A stretch of 9,625 nt of DNA from Hydrocurvibacter sp036169815 (GTDB lineage: Bacteria; Campylobacterota; Campylobacteria; Campylobacterales; Sulfurimonadaceae). The notes under the pieces were generated by a model, which was given only the letters and a program-made list of their open reading frames with translations, searched no databases and was not told where the DNA came from. A program made the position numbers and the translations under genes. Shown piece by piece: positions 1 to 7,056 of this stretch; within the stretch, counting starts at the first letter, position 1, and each line of letters begins with the position of its first letter. The stretch spans positions 1-9,625 of the forward strand of contig JAVHOA010000100.1 of assembly GCA_036169815.1 (NCBI GenBank), read 5' to 3'.

Positions 1-195
1 ATCATAATACTTAAGTCGTGTGATTTATATGTATCCATTGAGAGCGAATTGTTCACCTGAAAATCCTTGTGTGTTTCAAAAATCTATAATACTATCGGCG
101 GAGGAGAAAATTTCTTTACACTAGCGTATGCTTAACCCTTGTTTAAGTAAGAATTTTGTACTATTGCGAACTTAAATTTTAAAAGAGGATCTGGC
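1..195. other. Non-coding region upstream of rpmH with its leader
   Basis: No gene can be supported in these 195 bases. The frame starting at base 1 is open only to a TGA at 58-60, which is too short to call the end of a gene. The stretch holds a likely promoter (TATAAT at 85-90), an isolated purine-rich GGAGGAG run near 100-106 with no start codon at a usable distance, a weak hairpin (CTTAA at 131-135 with TTAAG at 143-147), and the rpmH ribosome binding site AGGA at 186-189, six bases before the ATG. If transcription starts near 97, the leader is about 100 nt, long enough for some post-transcriptional control, but no known motif is recognised. Confidence 0.6.
85..90 (+). promoter_or_regulatory. 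Probable sigma-70 -10 box of the rpmH-ruvX operon
   Basis: A perfect TATAAT lies about 105 bp before the rpmH start, and no other strong -10 box stands between it and the gene. No convincing TTGACA-like -35 box is present. That is normal for Campylobacterota, whose vegetative promoters rely on the -10 box and T-rich upstream DNA. The predicted transcription start is near 97. A weaker alternative is TACTAT at 159-164. Confidence 0.6.
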
Positions 196-330
196 ATGAA
201 AAGAACATACCAACCGCATAAAACACCAAGAGCACGTACTCATGGTTTTAGAGCTCGTATGGCTACAAAAAACGGCCGTAAAATCATTAACGCTCGTCGC
301 GCTAAAGGTCGTAAGTCATTGACTGTTTAA
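196..330 (+). CDS. rpmH: 50S ribosomal protein L34
   Basis: This encodes the 44-residue large-subunit protein L34, which binds 23S rRNA. The translation begins MKRTYQPHKTPRARTHGF, continues through an Arg/Lys-rich stretch (RMATKNGRKIINARRAKGR) and ends KSLTV. This is the complete family, whose members are usually 44-46 residues long. The ATG is set by AGGA at 186-189 with a six-base spacer. It is the first gene of the operon, and rnpA follows after 14 bp, the arrangement found in nearly all bacteria. No unusual residues are seen. Identification is essentially certain from the protein sequence. Confidence 0.98.
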   Translation: MKRTYQPHKTPRARTHGFRARMATKNGRKIINARRAKGRKSLTV

Positions 331-344
331 GTCGATTTTCATTA

Positions 345-662
345 TTGAAACGTCATAAAGAGTTTCAATATATTTATAACAAAGGTAAAAATGCGCACTC
401 CAACAGTGTTGTGCTTTTTTATCTTCCAGCTAATGGAGTCAAGAAAGTAGGATTCACAGCTACCAAGAAGATTGGCAATGCAGTGGTTCGAAATCGTTCT
501 AAACGAAGATTTAGGGCTCTTTTTAGTGAATTTTCTTCTTTACTTAGTGATGGCACATATATTTTTGTGGCAAAGCTTGCTCTTGCAGAGACATCGTATC
601 CTTCCCTCCAAAATGATTTCAAAAAAGTTTTAAAAAAAGCTGGTGCAATAGCGCATGATTAA
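345..662 (+). CDS. rnpA: Ribonuclease P protein component
   Basis: This is the protein subunit of RNase P. It assists the catalytic RNA in removing 5' leaders from pre-tRNAs. From the TTG at 345 it has 105 residues. The family signature is clear: an N-terminal FQYIYNKGK strand, then VGFTATKKIGNAVVRNRSKR with the RNR box at about residues 49-51. The start is uncertain. The TTG has no ribosome binding site. The frame stays open upstream to 315 and there encodes FSL just before the LLKR that continues into the called start, and this resembles the FxLL(K) start of many RnpA proteins. An ATT at 318 has AAAGG at 304-308 in front of it, which would give a protein nine residues longer that overlaps the end of rpmH. 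The 3' end overlaps yidD by 8 bp. Confidence 0.93.
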   Translation: MKRHKEFQYIYNKGKNAHSNSVVLFYLPANGVKKVGFTATKKIGNAVVRNRSKRRFRALFSEFSSLLSDGTYIFVAKLALAETSYPSLQNDFKKVLKKAGAIAHD

Positions 663-981
663 AAAATTACTGCTCTCTTTTTTAGCTTATTATCAAAGAT
701 TTTTTACGCTTTTAGGATACGGAAGTTGCAGATATTACCCAACTTGCAGTGAATATGCAAAATGGGAGTTTGAAAATAATAAACTTTCAAGTGCTTTTTA
801 CCACACTTTGACTAGAATACTACGTTGTAATCAACTTTTTGAAGGGGGCATAGAGTATCCACTATTGGATAAACTCACTTTAAATCCCAAAAAATTGGGA
901 GTTGATACTATCAAATTTTGGTTGGTTCCAAATAAAAAAAACCGCTTTTATATAATTAAAAATTTTGCTTTTAAAGGGTAA
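655..981 (+). CDS. yidD: Membrane protein insertion efficiency factor YidD
   Basis: This small membrane-associated protein of 108 residues (DUF37/HAF family) assists YidC-dependent insertion of inner-membrane proteins. The signature is visible: an amphipathic N-terminus (residues 1-20), YQRFF, GSCRYYPTCSEYA with Cys25 and Cys31, then RILRCNQLFEGG with Cys58. The family's usual RC-P-GG-DPVP core appears here in the variant form NQLFEGGIEYPLL. A further 38 or so residues, rich in Lys and aromatics, extend past the core and vary widely in this family. The ATG at 655 lies inside the end of rnpA and has no good Shine-Dalgarno sequence, so translation is probably coupled to rnpA. yidC starts two bases after its stop, as expected for a functional partner. 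Confidence 0.93.
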   Translation: MIKKLLLSFLAYYQRFFTLLGYGSCRYYPTCSEYAKWEFENNKLSSAFYHTLTRILRCNQLFEGGIEYPLLDKLTLNPKKLGVDTIKFWLVPNKKNRFYIIKNFAFKG

Positions 982-983
982 AT

Positions 984-2579
984 GTGTTTGATAAATTAAC
1001 TTCAAATCAAAGATTATTAGTTGCTGTTGGGCTTTCGTTTCTATTTTTCATAGGGTATACAACAATATTTCCACCACAACCTGTTGGTGTTGAAAACAAT
1101 GCTACAACAAAAGAGAGTGTTAAAAGTGTAAGCACACAACAAAATCTAGTTGTTACGCCGGATGCTTCTGCTAAATTAGACAATACGCTTGTTGCAGGTG
1201 CAAAAGAAACACTTGTTACTGTAAAATCAGATAATTTTATCTTAACACTTGATACCTTGGGACGCATAGCTTCAAATGTTCTTTTAGAAAAAAAATATGA
1301 TAAAGATGAAGGGCAACATGCACAACTTATAGATGCAAATAGTGTCAAACCCTTGCTAGTAAGATTTGCTGATAGTGCACTCAATGATGAAGCTACGAAG
1401 GTGCCTTACACGGCAAATATTGCTTCACTTGAACTGAGTGGCAAGCCGCAAACAGTTGTTTTAACACAACAACTTTCAAAATTGACAGTGACAAAAACTT
1501 TTACTTTCTATCAAGATGGCCACTACGATATGAAAGTGGGCTTGTCAAATGAAGCACGTTACTATTTAGATCTTGGTCAGCGTCCAAAAATAGAAGAAAA
1601 AATGATGACGGTTGCTGGGGCTATGGTTTATTATGGAGAGAGTAAAACAACAATTTTTAAAGATGGTGATGTTGAGGGACGCTCTACATTTACCGATGTA
1701 CATCTTATCTCTGCATTTGATCAGTATTTTGCAAATATTTTGTACGGATTTGATAAAAATCTCAATATTTTAGTAGATCGCGATGCCAACGGGGATGCTC
1801 GCACTTATATTGACGCTCCAAAAGAGATGGCAATTCACGGATACAGCGGACCAAAAACATACGCAACACTCAAATCAATTGATCCAGTTTTAGTAAATGC
1901 TATCGAATATGGCTGGTTTACGTTTGCATCTCGTCCATTGTTTGCAGTTTTGGCGTGGTTGGATTCAATTTTTGGAAACTGGGGTTGGGCTATTATTGGT
2001 CTTACTGCATTGGTACGTTTTGTACTCTATCCTTTGACACACAAAGGGATGGTTTCTATGCAAAAAATCAAACAGATTTCTCCAAAAATCAAAGAGCTTC
2101 AAACAAAGTATAAAGGTGATCCACAGCGTATGAATGCCGCAGTGATGGAGATGTATAAAAAACATGGTGCAAATCCACTTGGCGGATGTTTACCGATGCT
2201 TTTACAAATCCCTGTGTTTTTTGCGATGTACCGTGTATTTTTAAATGCTCCAGAACTGCAAGGTGCGCCTTGGATCCTTTGGGTGCAAGATCTTTCTCGT
2301 ATGGACCATCTGTTCATTTTACCATTGTTGATGGGTGCTACGATGTATTACCAACAAAAAATTACTCCGAGTAATTTTACAGATCCACTGCAAGAAAAAG
2401 TGTTTAAATTTTTACCTGTAATCTTTACATTTTTCTTTATTACATTTCCATCAGGACTTGTTTTATACTGGTTTGTAAATAACCTTTTCTCCATAGCACA
2501 GCAGTTTGTTGTAAACAAACAATTCGCTATCGCAGAAGTAGCGGTTGTACAAAACAAAGTGGAGAAATCAGATGATTAA
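984..2579 (+). CDS. yidC: Membrane protein insertase YidC
   Basis: YidC inserts and folds inner-membrane proteins, alone or with SecYEG. The 531-residue length is normal for the Gram-negative form. Order: an N-terminal transmembrane segment (residues about 10-29), a large periplasmic domain (about 30-320), then the conserved C-terminal core. The core contains GWAIIGLTALVRFVLYPLT with the groove arginine at residue 345, the cytoplasmic hairpin (KIKQISPKIKELQTKYKGDP), GGCLPMLLQIPVFFAMYRV, and the last helix FPSGLVLYWFVNNLFSIAQQ. The GTG start at 984 follows AAAGGG at 973-978. An overlapping ATG at 982 is out of frame and stops after five codons. The last 8 bp overlap the start of jag, which suggests coupled translation. 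Confidence 0.97.
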   Translation: MFDKLTSNQRLLVAVGLSFLFFIGYTTIFPPQPVGVENNATTKESVKSVSTQQNLVVTPDASAKLDNTLVAGAKETLVTVKSDNFILTLDTLGRIASNVLLEKKYDKDEGQHAQLIDANSVKPLLVRFADSALNDEATKVPYTANIASLELSGKPQTVVLTQQLSKLTVTKTFTFYQDGHYDMKVGLSNEARYYLDLGQRPKIEEKMMTVAGAMVYYGESKTTIFKDGDVEGRSTFTDVHLISAFDQYFANILYGFDKNLNILVDRDANGDARTYIDAPKEMAIHGYSGPKTYATLKSIDPVLVNAIEYGWFTFASRPLFAVLAWLDSIFGNWGWAIIGLTALVRFVLYPLTHKGMVSMQKIKQISPKIKELQTKYKGDPQRMNAAVMEMYKKHGANPLGGCLPMLLQIPVFFAMYRVFLNAPELQGAPWILWVQDLSRMDHLFILPLLMGATMYYQQKITPSNFTDPLQEKVFKFLPVIFTFFFITFPSGLVLYWFVNNLFSIAQQFVVNKQFAIAEVAVVQNKVEKSDD

Positions 2580-3540
2580 GATTGAATCTGCTACGCTGCA
2601 AGATGCTTATGAAAAAGCAGCGTTGCACTATAACTGTTCTGTTACTGAACTTCTGGTTGAAATTTTACAAAATCCAAGTTCAGGTTTTTTAGGTTTTTTT
2701 AAGAAATCCGCAATTATTGTAGCTTCATGTAGAAAAATTCCTCTTCAAACACAAGTGCAACCTGAGGTCAAAGTAACAACGGATGCGATAATAAAACCTT
2801 TACATGTAGAGCAAGATTTGCGAGAAAAGACGCAAGAGATTGCAGCAGTAAAAGAGGAGAATAAACCCCAAAAACAACAAACTCCTAGGAAAAAAACTCA
2901 TATTCCTGAGCAAAAAATCCTCAATGATACAATTTTACCGACCTCTTTTGTGAGTGATCAAGATGATGAGTGTTTAGAAGAGGAACTCTCCGCAGAACAA
3001 TATAAAAAGCGATACACAAATGAGCTAGATAAAAACTATTTTCACGATGATATAGATGAAGAAGTGCAAGCGTATAGTTCAGACTCCATAGTTGCAAAAG
3101 TCAAAGAGGATATCAATAATTTATTTCAATGTATCTGTTTTGATATTGATGCAATCGATGTAAAACTTTATGATGATACTACACTTTTAGTAGAAATTAC
3201 AGGAGAGGATTCCGCACTTTTGATTGGCAAAGAAGGGTATCGATATAAAGCACTCTCGTACATGATTTTTAATTGGATCAATTCAAAATATCAGATGCAA
3301 CTTCGTTTAGAGATAGCAGAGTTTTTGAAAAATCAAGAGGAATCCGTCTCTCGTTACTTGGTTGGAGTTTGTGAGACGATAGAGCGAGAAGGGCGTGCGC
3401 AAACAAAAATTCTTGATGGTGTTCTTGTCCAGATTGCGCTTAAACAGCTTCGTGAGACTTACCCAGATAAATATGTTGCTATCCGTTCAACAAGAGATGG
3501 ACTGAAATTTATTATTATTAACGATTACAACGGATATTAA
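2572..3540 (+). CDS. jag: Jag/KhpB-type RNA-binding protein (Jag-N, KH and R3H domains)
   Basis: This encodes 322 residues from the ATG at 2572, which follows GGAG at 2561-2564 by seven bases. The upstream in-frame TTG at 2545 has no such site and would add nine residues of yidC read in another frame. Residues 1-53 form the Jag-N domain (MIKIESATLQDAYEKAA to the SSGFLGFFKKSAIIV turn). Residues 54 to about 175 are a charged, low-complexity linker. The KH domain follows, with the GxxG loop GKEG at 219-222. The R3H-like end has RETYPDKYVAIRSTRDG and IIIND. Family members (KhpB, EloR, SpoIIIJ-associated protein) bind RNA and, in Gram-positives, help control cell elongation. A role in this organism is inferred only. 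The place directly after yidC is conserved. Confidence 0.93.
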   Translation: MIKIESATLQDAYEKAALHYNCSVTELLVEILQNPSSGFLGFFKKSAIIVASCRKIPLQTQVQPEVKVTTDAIIKPLHVEQDLREKTQEIAAVKEENKPQKQQTPRKKTHIPEQKILNDTILPTSFVSDQDDECLEEELSAEQYKKRYTNELDKNYFHDDIDEEVQAYSSDSIVAKVKEDINNLFQCICFDIDAIDVKLYDDTTLLVEITGEDSALLIGKEGYRYKALSYMIFNWINSKYQMQLRLEIAEFLKNQEESVSRYLVGVCETIEREGRAQTKILDGVLVQIALKQLRETYPDKYVAIRSTRDGLKFIIINDYNGY

Positions 3541-3541
3541 G

Positions 3542-4885
3542 ATGCAAGATACCATTAGTGCTGTTGCTACAGCACATGGAATAGGTTCTATCGCTATTGT
3601 GAGAATCAGTGGCGAGAAAGCCCTACAGATTGCTTTGAAACTTTCTCATAAATCTGAACTCAAAGTCAGATACGCAACCCTTAGCCCTATCTATAATGAA
3701 AAAAATGAACTCCTCGATGAAGCAATACTTATCTATTTTCAAGCACCGCAAAGTTTTACGGCTGAAGATGTTGTTGAGATTCAGTGTCACGGCGGTATTA
3801 TAGTTGCCGAGCTACTTTTAAAAGCCACACTTGAAGCGGGTGCAAGACTTGCAAATCCAGGGGAGTTTAGTAAACGTGCATTTTTTAATGGACGTATTGA
3901 CTTAAGCAAGGCAGAAGCGATCTCAAAACTCATCGAAGCCAAAAGTGAAGATGCCGCAAAGATACTCGCAATGCAGATGATGGGTTCTTTACAAGAGTAT
4001 GTTGAAGAGGTTCGTGATGAAATGCTCCACATTTTGGCATATTCTGAAGTGAGTATTGACTATGCTGAAGAAGATTTGCCTCAAGACTTAGTGGATCAAA
4101 TCATGGCAAAACTTGATGCCTTGCATAGTAGGCTTTTTTCTACACTCAAAGCGAGTGAATCCAGACAGGGTTTGATGCAGGGGTTTAAAGTTTGTATTAT
4201 TGGAAAACCAAATGTTGGCAAGAGCTCACTTTTAAATATGCTGCTTCATTATAATCGTGCAATTGTGAGTGAAATAGCTGGTACAACGCGTGATACTATT
4301 GAGGAGCAGGTGAGAATTGGTACACATCTTATCCGTATTATTGATACAGCAGGAATCCGTGCTGCAAATGATGAGATTGAGCGTATTGGGATTGAGAGAT
4401 CTGTTGAAGCGATAGAAAAAAGTGATATTGTTGTAGCACTTTTTGATAATTCAAGAGCGTGTGATAGTGAAGATGAAGTGATTTTTGAGTGGCTTGATAA
4501 ATATAAAGAGAATAAGAAAATTATTGTTATTCTTAATAAAACAGACCTAGCATGCAAGTTTCAAAATTCGAAGCTTCAAGCTTATGATTATATTGAGCAA
4601 AACTCTAAAAAGAGTGCAGAGCGATTGCTTGAGAGCTTAGAAAAAATCATTGATAGTAACAATGCTTCAGATGAGATAATGCTAATATCTTTGCGTCAAA
4701 GTGAAGCGGTAAGAAAAACACTTAGTGCTATTGTTGAAGCAAAAGAACCACTTGTTGATGGCGAGTTGGAGCTGTTTTCGTTTCATATGCTCGAAGCAAT
4801 CAATGCGATGAGTTCCATCACAAGACCATTTGACAATGATGAAATGCTTGACAAAATGTTTGGCAGTTTTTGTTTGGGTAAATAG
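3542..4885 (+). CDS. mnmE: tRNA uridine-5-carboxymethylaminomethyl modification GTPase MnmE
   Basis: MnmE (TrmE) works with MnmG to modify the wobble uridine (U34) of certain tRNAs, using a tetrahydrofolate one-carbon unit and GTP hydrolysis. The 447 residues match the family length. The N-terminal folate-binding domain (about 1-115) includes FTAEDVVEIQCHGG, followed by the helical-domain motif NGRIDLSKAEAI. The inserted G domain has G1 GKPNVGKS at 221-228, G2 AGTTRDT at 246-252, G3 DTAG at 268-271 and G4 NKTD at 332-335. The C-terminus is FCLGK, the family motif whose cysteine is essential. The ATG is one base after the jag stop, with only a weak GGA at 3532-3534. This place after yidC-jag is typical of the operon. 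Confidence 0.97.
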   Translation: MQDTISAVATAHGIGSIAIVRISGEKALQIALKLSHKSELKVRYATLSPIYNEKNELLDEAILIYFQAPQSFTAEDVVEIQCHGGIIVAELLLKATLEAGARLANPGEFSKRAFFNGRIDLSKAEAISKLIEAKSEDAAKILAMQMMGSLQEYVEEVRDEMLHILAYSEVSIDYAEEDLPQDLVDQIMAKLDALHSRLFSTLKASESRQGLMQGFKVCIIGKPNVGKSSLLNMLLHYNRAIVSEIAGTTRDTIEEQVRIGTHLIRIIDTAGIRAANDEIERIGIERSVEAIEKSDIVVALFDNSRACDSEDEVIFEWLDKYKENKKIIVILNKTDLACKFQNSKLQAYDYIEQNSKKSAERLLESLEKIIDSNNASDEIMLISLRQSEAVRKTLSAIVEAKEPLVDGELELFSFHMLEAINAMSSITRPFDNDEMLDKMFGSFCLGK

Positions 4886-4887
4886 TT

Positions 4888-5289
4888 GTGAAGCTTATCG
4901 CAATCGATTTAGGGCTCAAACGCATAGGTCTAGCGTACTCTCCAGATGCGAAGATGATTGCTCCACTGGAAGCAATAGAGCGAAAAAATCGCGACCAAGC
5001 TGCAAGTGCTGTAAAAAAAGTGATGGATGAGTGGGGTGTGGACGCTGTTGTTGTCGGAATTCCTATGGGCGGAAGCTCGGAGGATGAGATGCGTCGGCGA
5101 GTTGCGCATTTTATGAATCTTGTGGATTTTAAAGGTGCACTTTTTTATCAAGATGAGAGCAACTCCTCACTTGAAGCAGAGGCACTGATGAAGGGACAGA
5201 TAAAATACAAACGAGATGGAAGAATTGATTCCATCTCGGCTATGATTATTTTGGAACGGTTTTTAGCAAGTAAGACTAAAGAGCTTTAA
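4888..5289 (+). CDS. ruvX: RuvX/YqgF-family RNase H-fold protein (putative pre-16S rRNA nuclease)
   Basis: This 133-residue protein has the YqgF fold. Family members have been proposed as Holliday-junction resolvases and shown to act in 16S rRNA 5'-end maturation. The N-terminal strand MKLIAIDLGLKRIGLA carries the first catalytic aspartate (D7). VVVGIPMGGSSEDE matches the VGLPLNMDGSE-type loop. D89-E90 corresponds to the family DER(L)(S/T)T motif, but the arginine is serine here (DESNSS). The last acidic residue is D114 in GRIDSISAMIILE. All three acidic positions are retained, so it is probably active. The GTG start is two bases after the mnmE stop, and the motif lies too close to the N-terminus for a later start. 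Its 3' end overlaps the convergent minus-strand gene by 14 bp. Confidence 0.92.
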   Translation: MKLIAIDLGLKRIGLAYSPDAKMIAPLEAIERKNRDQAASAVKKVMDEWGVDAVVVGIPMGGSSEDEMRRRVAHFMNLVDFKGALFYQDESNSSLEAEALMKGQIKYKRDGRIDSISAMIILERFLASKTKEL

Positions 5290-5923
5290 AATACTCCGCA
5301 GCTTCAAGCTCATCATCTGTGAGTTCCTCTTTGGCATACTCTTTTTCGTTTTGGATAAGATTTTTGATTTTTTCTTGGCAATAATGATACACAAGTGCAT
5401 ACGCCGCTTTTTCATCCTCAATAAACCCAAGTCCACTAAATTGATAAGGCTCAAGCTGCTCGATACATAAAATTTGCCCCGCACATTGTATTTCAATCAA
5501 CTCTACAAGCTCTCTGTAGTTGATATCAAACTCAGTGGCATGCCATCCAATATCTTCGAGATCTTTATCTGCAAATTCTGAGATTCCATCGCCCGACGTA
5601 TCATCATAAGAAGCGCGTGTAAGATTGAGTTTGATGATACTCTGCCATGCAGGAGAGGCTTTTATGAGAATTCTCTCATCATCCACGACAACTCTGTAGT
5701 CCTTGCCTAAAACAGTTTCTAAATTAAGCGGTTTTGGAGGCGTCAAGGCACTATTTTGTGGTTTATGACACCCTTCATAAATAAGCATCTCGTGGTTTGT
5801 GTAGGGTGGATATACAACTTTACCCTCCGTGTTGATTCCAAAACTCTTTGCACCGTTGAGTGCTTTGAGGAGTTCTGATTTACTGACACAAATGATTTCG
5901 TTAAAAAGATTCAATTTTTTCAT
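5276..5923 (-). CDS. Hypothetical soluble acidic protein, family not recognised
   Basis: I do not recognise this 215-residue protein. The ATG at 5921-5923 is chosen because AGGAGA (minus strand, 5931-5936) precedes it by seven bases. Longer in-frame starts up to 5986 would run through its own probable promoter. There is no signal peptide or transmembrane stretch, so a cytoplasmic place is likely. The N-terminal half has strand-like segments such as GKVVYPPYTNHEMLIYEG, the middle is rich in Asp and Glu (YDDTSGDGISEFADKDLED), and the C-terminal 60 residues look helical and end with an acidic segment (EELTDDELEAAEYFKAL). Five scattered cysteines form no clear metal motif. It is divergent from ilvC and convergent with ruvX. 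A good ribosome site, codon use like its neighbours and a promoter argue for a real gene. Confidence 0.82.
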   Translation of the reverse strand: MKKLNLFNEIICVSKSELLKALNGAKSFGINTEGKVVYPPYTNHEMLIYEGCHKPQNSALTPPKPLNLETVLGKDYRVVVDDERILIKASPAWQSIIKLNLTRASYDDTSGDGISEFADKDLEDIGWHATEFDINYRELVELIEIQCAGQILCIEQLEPYQFSGLGFIEDEKAAYALVYHYCQEKIKNLIQNEKEYAKEELTDDELEAAEYFKAL

Positions 5924-5930
5924 AAAACTA

Positions 5931-5936
5931 TCTCCT
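5931..5936 (-). promoter_or_regulatory. Ribosome binding site fixing the start of the 5276-5923 gene
   Basis: The minus strand reads AGGAGA seven bases before the ATG at 5923. It is the strongest Shine-Dalgarno match in the area and is the reason for preferring this start to the upstream in-frame ATGs at 5950 and 5986. Confidence 0.8.
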
Positions 5937-5948
5937 AAATTTATTCGC

Positions 5949-5954
5949 ATTATA
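5949..5954 (-). promoter_or_regulatory. Probable -10 box of the 5276-5923 gene
   Basis: The minus strand reads TATAAT here. The predicted transcription start is near 5942, giving a leader of about 20 nt that carries the ribosome binding site. No -35 box is obvious. The upstream region that RNA polymerase would cover (about 5955-5985) contains the -10 box of the divergent ilvC promoter. Confidence 0.6.
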
Positions 5955-5975
5955 AAAGTTTTTGCTTTATTTGAG

Positions 5976-5981
5976 TATAAT
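5976..5981 (+). promoter_or_regulatory. Probable -10 box of ilvC
   Basis: A perfect TATAAT lies 49 bp before the ilvC ATG and is preceded by T-rich DNA (TTTTTGCTTTATTTGAG), the usual form of Campylobacterota vegetative promoters. Transcription would start near 5988, giving a leader of about 43 nt. That leaves too little room for a branched-chain amino-acid attenuator, and no leader peptide or terminator hairpin is seen. Confidence 0.65.
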
Positions 5982-6019
5982 TGCATAAATTTTTTTTAGG
6001 CTTAAGCTTAATATTATGC

Positions 6020-6024
6020 AAGGA
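6020..6024 (+). promoter_or_regulatory. Ribosome binding site fixing the ilvC start
   Basis: AAGGA lies six bases before the ATG at 6031. It falls inside the five-codon extension that would arise from the upstream in-frame ATG at 6016, which itself has no ribosome binding site. The start at 6031 is therefore preferred. Confidence 0.85.
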
Positions 6025-6030
6025 TTTAGT

Positions 6031-7053
6031 ATGGGATTAAATGTTTATTATGACAAAGATTGTGATATCAATATCATCAAAAGTAAAAAAGTTGCAATGA
6101 TCGGTTTTGGTTCTCAAGGTCACGCACATGCAGAAAACCTACGCGACAGCGGCGTTGAAGTTGTTGTTGGTCTAAGAAAAGATGGAGCAAGCTGGGCAAA
6201 AGCTGAAGCAAAAAACTTTCAAGTTATGACAGTTGCTGAGGCATCTGCTGCGGCTGATGTTGTTATGATTCTTCTTCCAGATGAAGATCAATCTTCTATA
6301 TATAAACATGAAATCGAACCAAACCTTAAACAAGGTGCAACAATTGCATTTGGACATGGTTTTAATATCCATTATGGACGTATCCATCCAAGAGCAGATA
6401 TCAATGTTACGATGATTGCTCCAAAAGCTCCAGGGCATACTGTACGCTCTGAGTTTGTTCGTGGTGGCGGGATTCCAGATCTTATTGCTGTTGGACAAAA
6501 TCCAAGTGGAACTACAAAAGAGTTAGCGCTTTCTTATGCATCTGCAATTGGTGGCGGAAGAACTGCGATTATTGAAACTACTTTCAAAGATGAAACAGAA
6601 ACTGACCTTTTTGGTGAGCAAGCTGTGCTTTGTGGTGGAGCAACTTCTTTGGTAAAAGCTGGTTTTGAAACATTAACTGAAGCTGGATATGCACCTGAAC
6701 TTGCATACTTTGAATGTTTACATGAGTTAAAACTTATTGTTGATTTGATGTTCCAAGGTGGAATCGCAGATATGAGATACTCAATCAGTAACACTGCTGA
6801 ATATGGCGATTATGTTTCTGGTAAACGTGTTATTAACGAGGAATCAAAAGCGGCAATGAGAGAAATCTTAAAAGAGATTCAAGATGGTAGATTTGCAAAA
6901 GATTTTATCCTTGAAGGGCAAGCAGGTTATCCTCGTATGAATGCTGAGCGTACAAATGCAAGAGCTTCACTTATAGAGCAAACTGGTGTGAAACTTCGCT
7001 CTATGATGCCATGGATATCTGCAAACAAAATTGTAGATACTACGAAAAACTAA
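6031..7053 (+). CDS. ilvC: Ketol-acid reductoisomerase (NADP+), class I
   Basis: IlvC converts 2-acetolactate or 2-aceto-2-hydroxybutyrate into the dihydroxy acids on the way to valine, leucine and isoleucine, using NADPH and Mg2+. From the ATG at 6031 it has 340 residues, the usual class I length. The N-terminal Rossmann domain has VAMIGFGSQGHAHA (GFGSQG at 25-30), a GLRKDGASW cofactor-specificity loop with the Arg and Ser typical of NADPH use, and GHGFNIHY with His109. The C-terminal knotted helical domain has the Mg2+ ligands D192 and E196 (DLFGE) and E228 and E232 (ECLHE). It is transcribed alone from its own promoter and divergent from an unknown gene. No other ilv gene is in the window. 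The start is fixed by AAGGA at 6020-6024. Confidence 0.97.
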   Translation: MGLNVYYDKDCDINIIKSKKVAMIGFGSQGHAHAENLRDSGVEVVVGLRKDGASWAKAEAKNFQVMTVAEASAAADVVMILLPDEDQSSIYKHEIEPNLKQGATIAFGHGFNIHYGRIHPRADINVTMIAPKAPGHTVRSEFVRGGGIPDLIAVGQNPSGTTKELALSYASAIGGGRTAIIETTFKDETETDLFGEQAVLCGGATSLVKAGFETLTEAGYAPELAYFECLHELKLIVDLMFQGGIADMRYSISNTAEYGDYVSGKRVINEESKAAMREILKEIQDGRFAKDFILEGQAGYPRMNAERTNARASLIEQTGVKLRSMMPWISANKIVDTTKN

Positions 7054-7056
7054 AAT

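Noticed and set aside
1..60. Open frame from base 1 to a TGA at 58-60, possibly the end of an upstream gene
   Set aside because: Nineteen codons without a recognisable motif cannot be separated from chance.
131..147. CTTAA/TTAAG hairpin in the rpmH leader as an attenuator
   Set aside because: It has only five AT-rich pairs, no U-tract follows, and no alternative structure is evident.
128..175. A 15-codon ORF in the rpmH leader (ATG at 128 to TAA at 175), possibly a leader peptide
   Set aside because: The purine-rich GGAGGAG run near 100-106 is too far upstream to serve it, the composition shows no regulatory codon run, and it is short enough to occur by chance.
1007..1384. Long open frame on the minus strand inside yidC, and similar frames inside mnmE, ilvC, elyC and the ankyrin gene
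   Set aside because: They lie wholly within well-identified genes, have no ribosome binding sites, and show the low-complexity composition of antisense shadows.
2545..2571. Nine-residue N-terminal extension of jag from the TTG at 2545
   Set aside because: The ATG at 2572 has GGAG at the right distance and begins the conserved Jag-N domain. The extension is only yidC read in another frame.
5281..5311. GAGCTT/AAGCTC inverted repeat as a terminator at the ruvX end
   Set aside because: It has a six-pair stem with a 19-base loop and no U-tract. It probably arises by chance within coding sequence.
5924..5986. Longer start for the unknown minus-strand gene
   Set aside because: It would place its own -10 box inside the coding region and lacks a ribosome binding site, whereas 5923 has a strong one.
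6016..6030. ilvC start at the upstream ATG
   Set aside because: No Shine-Dalgarno sequence precedes it. AAGGA at 6020-6024 serves the ATG at 6031 and gives the standard 340-residue protein.
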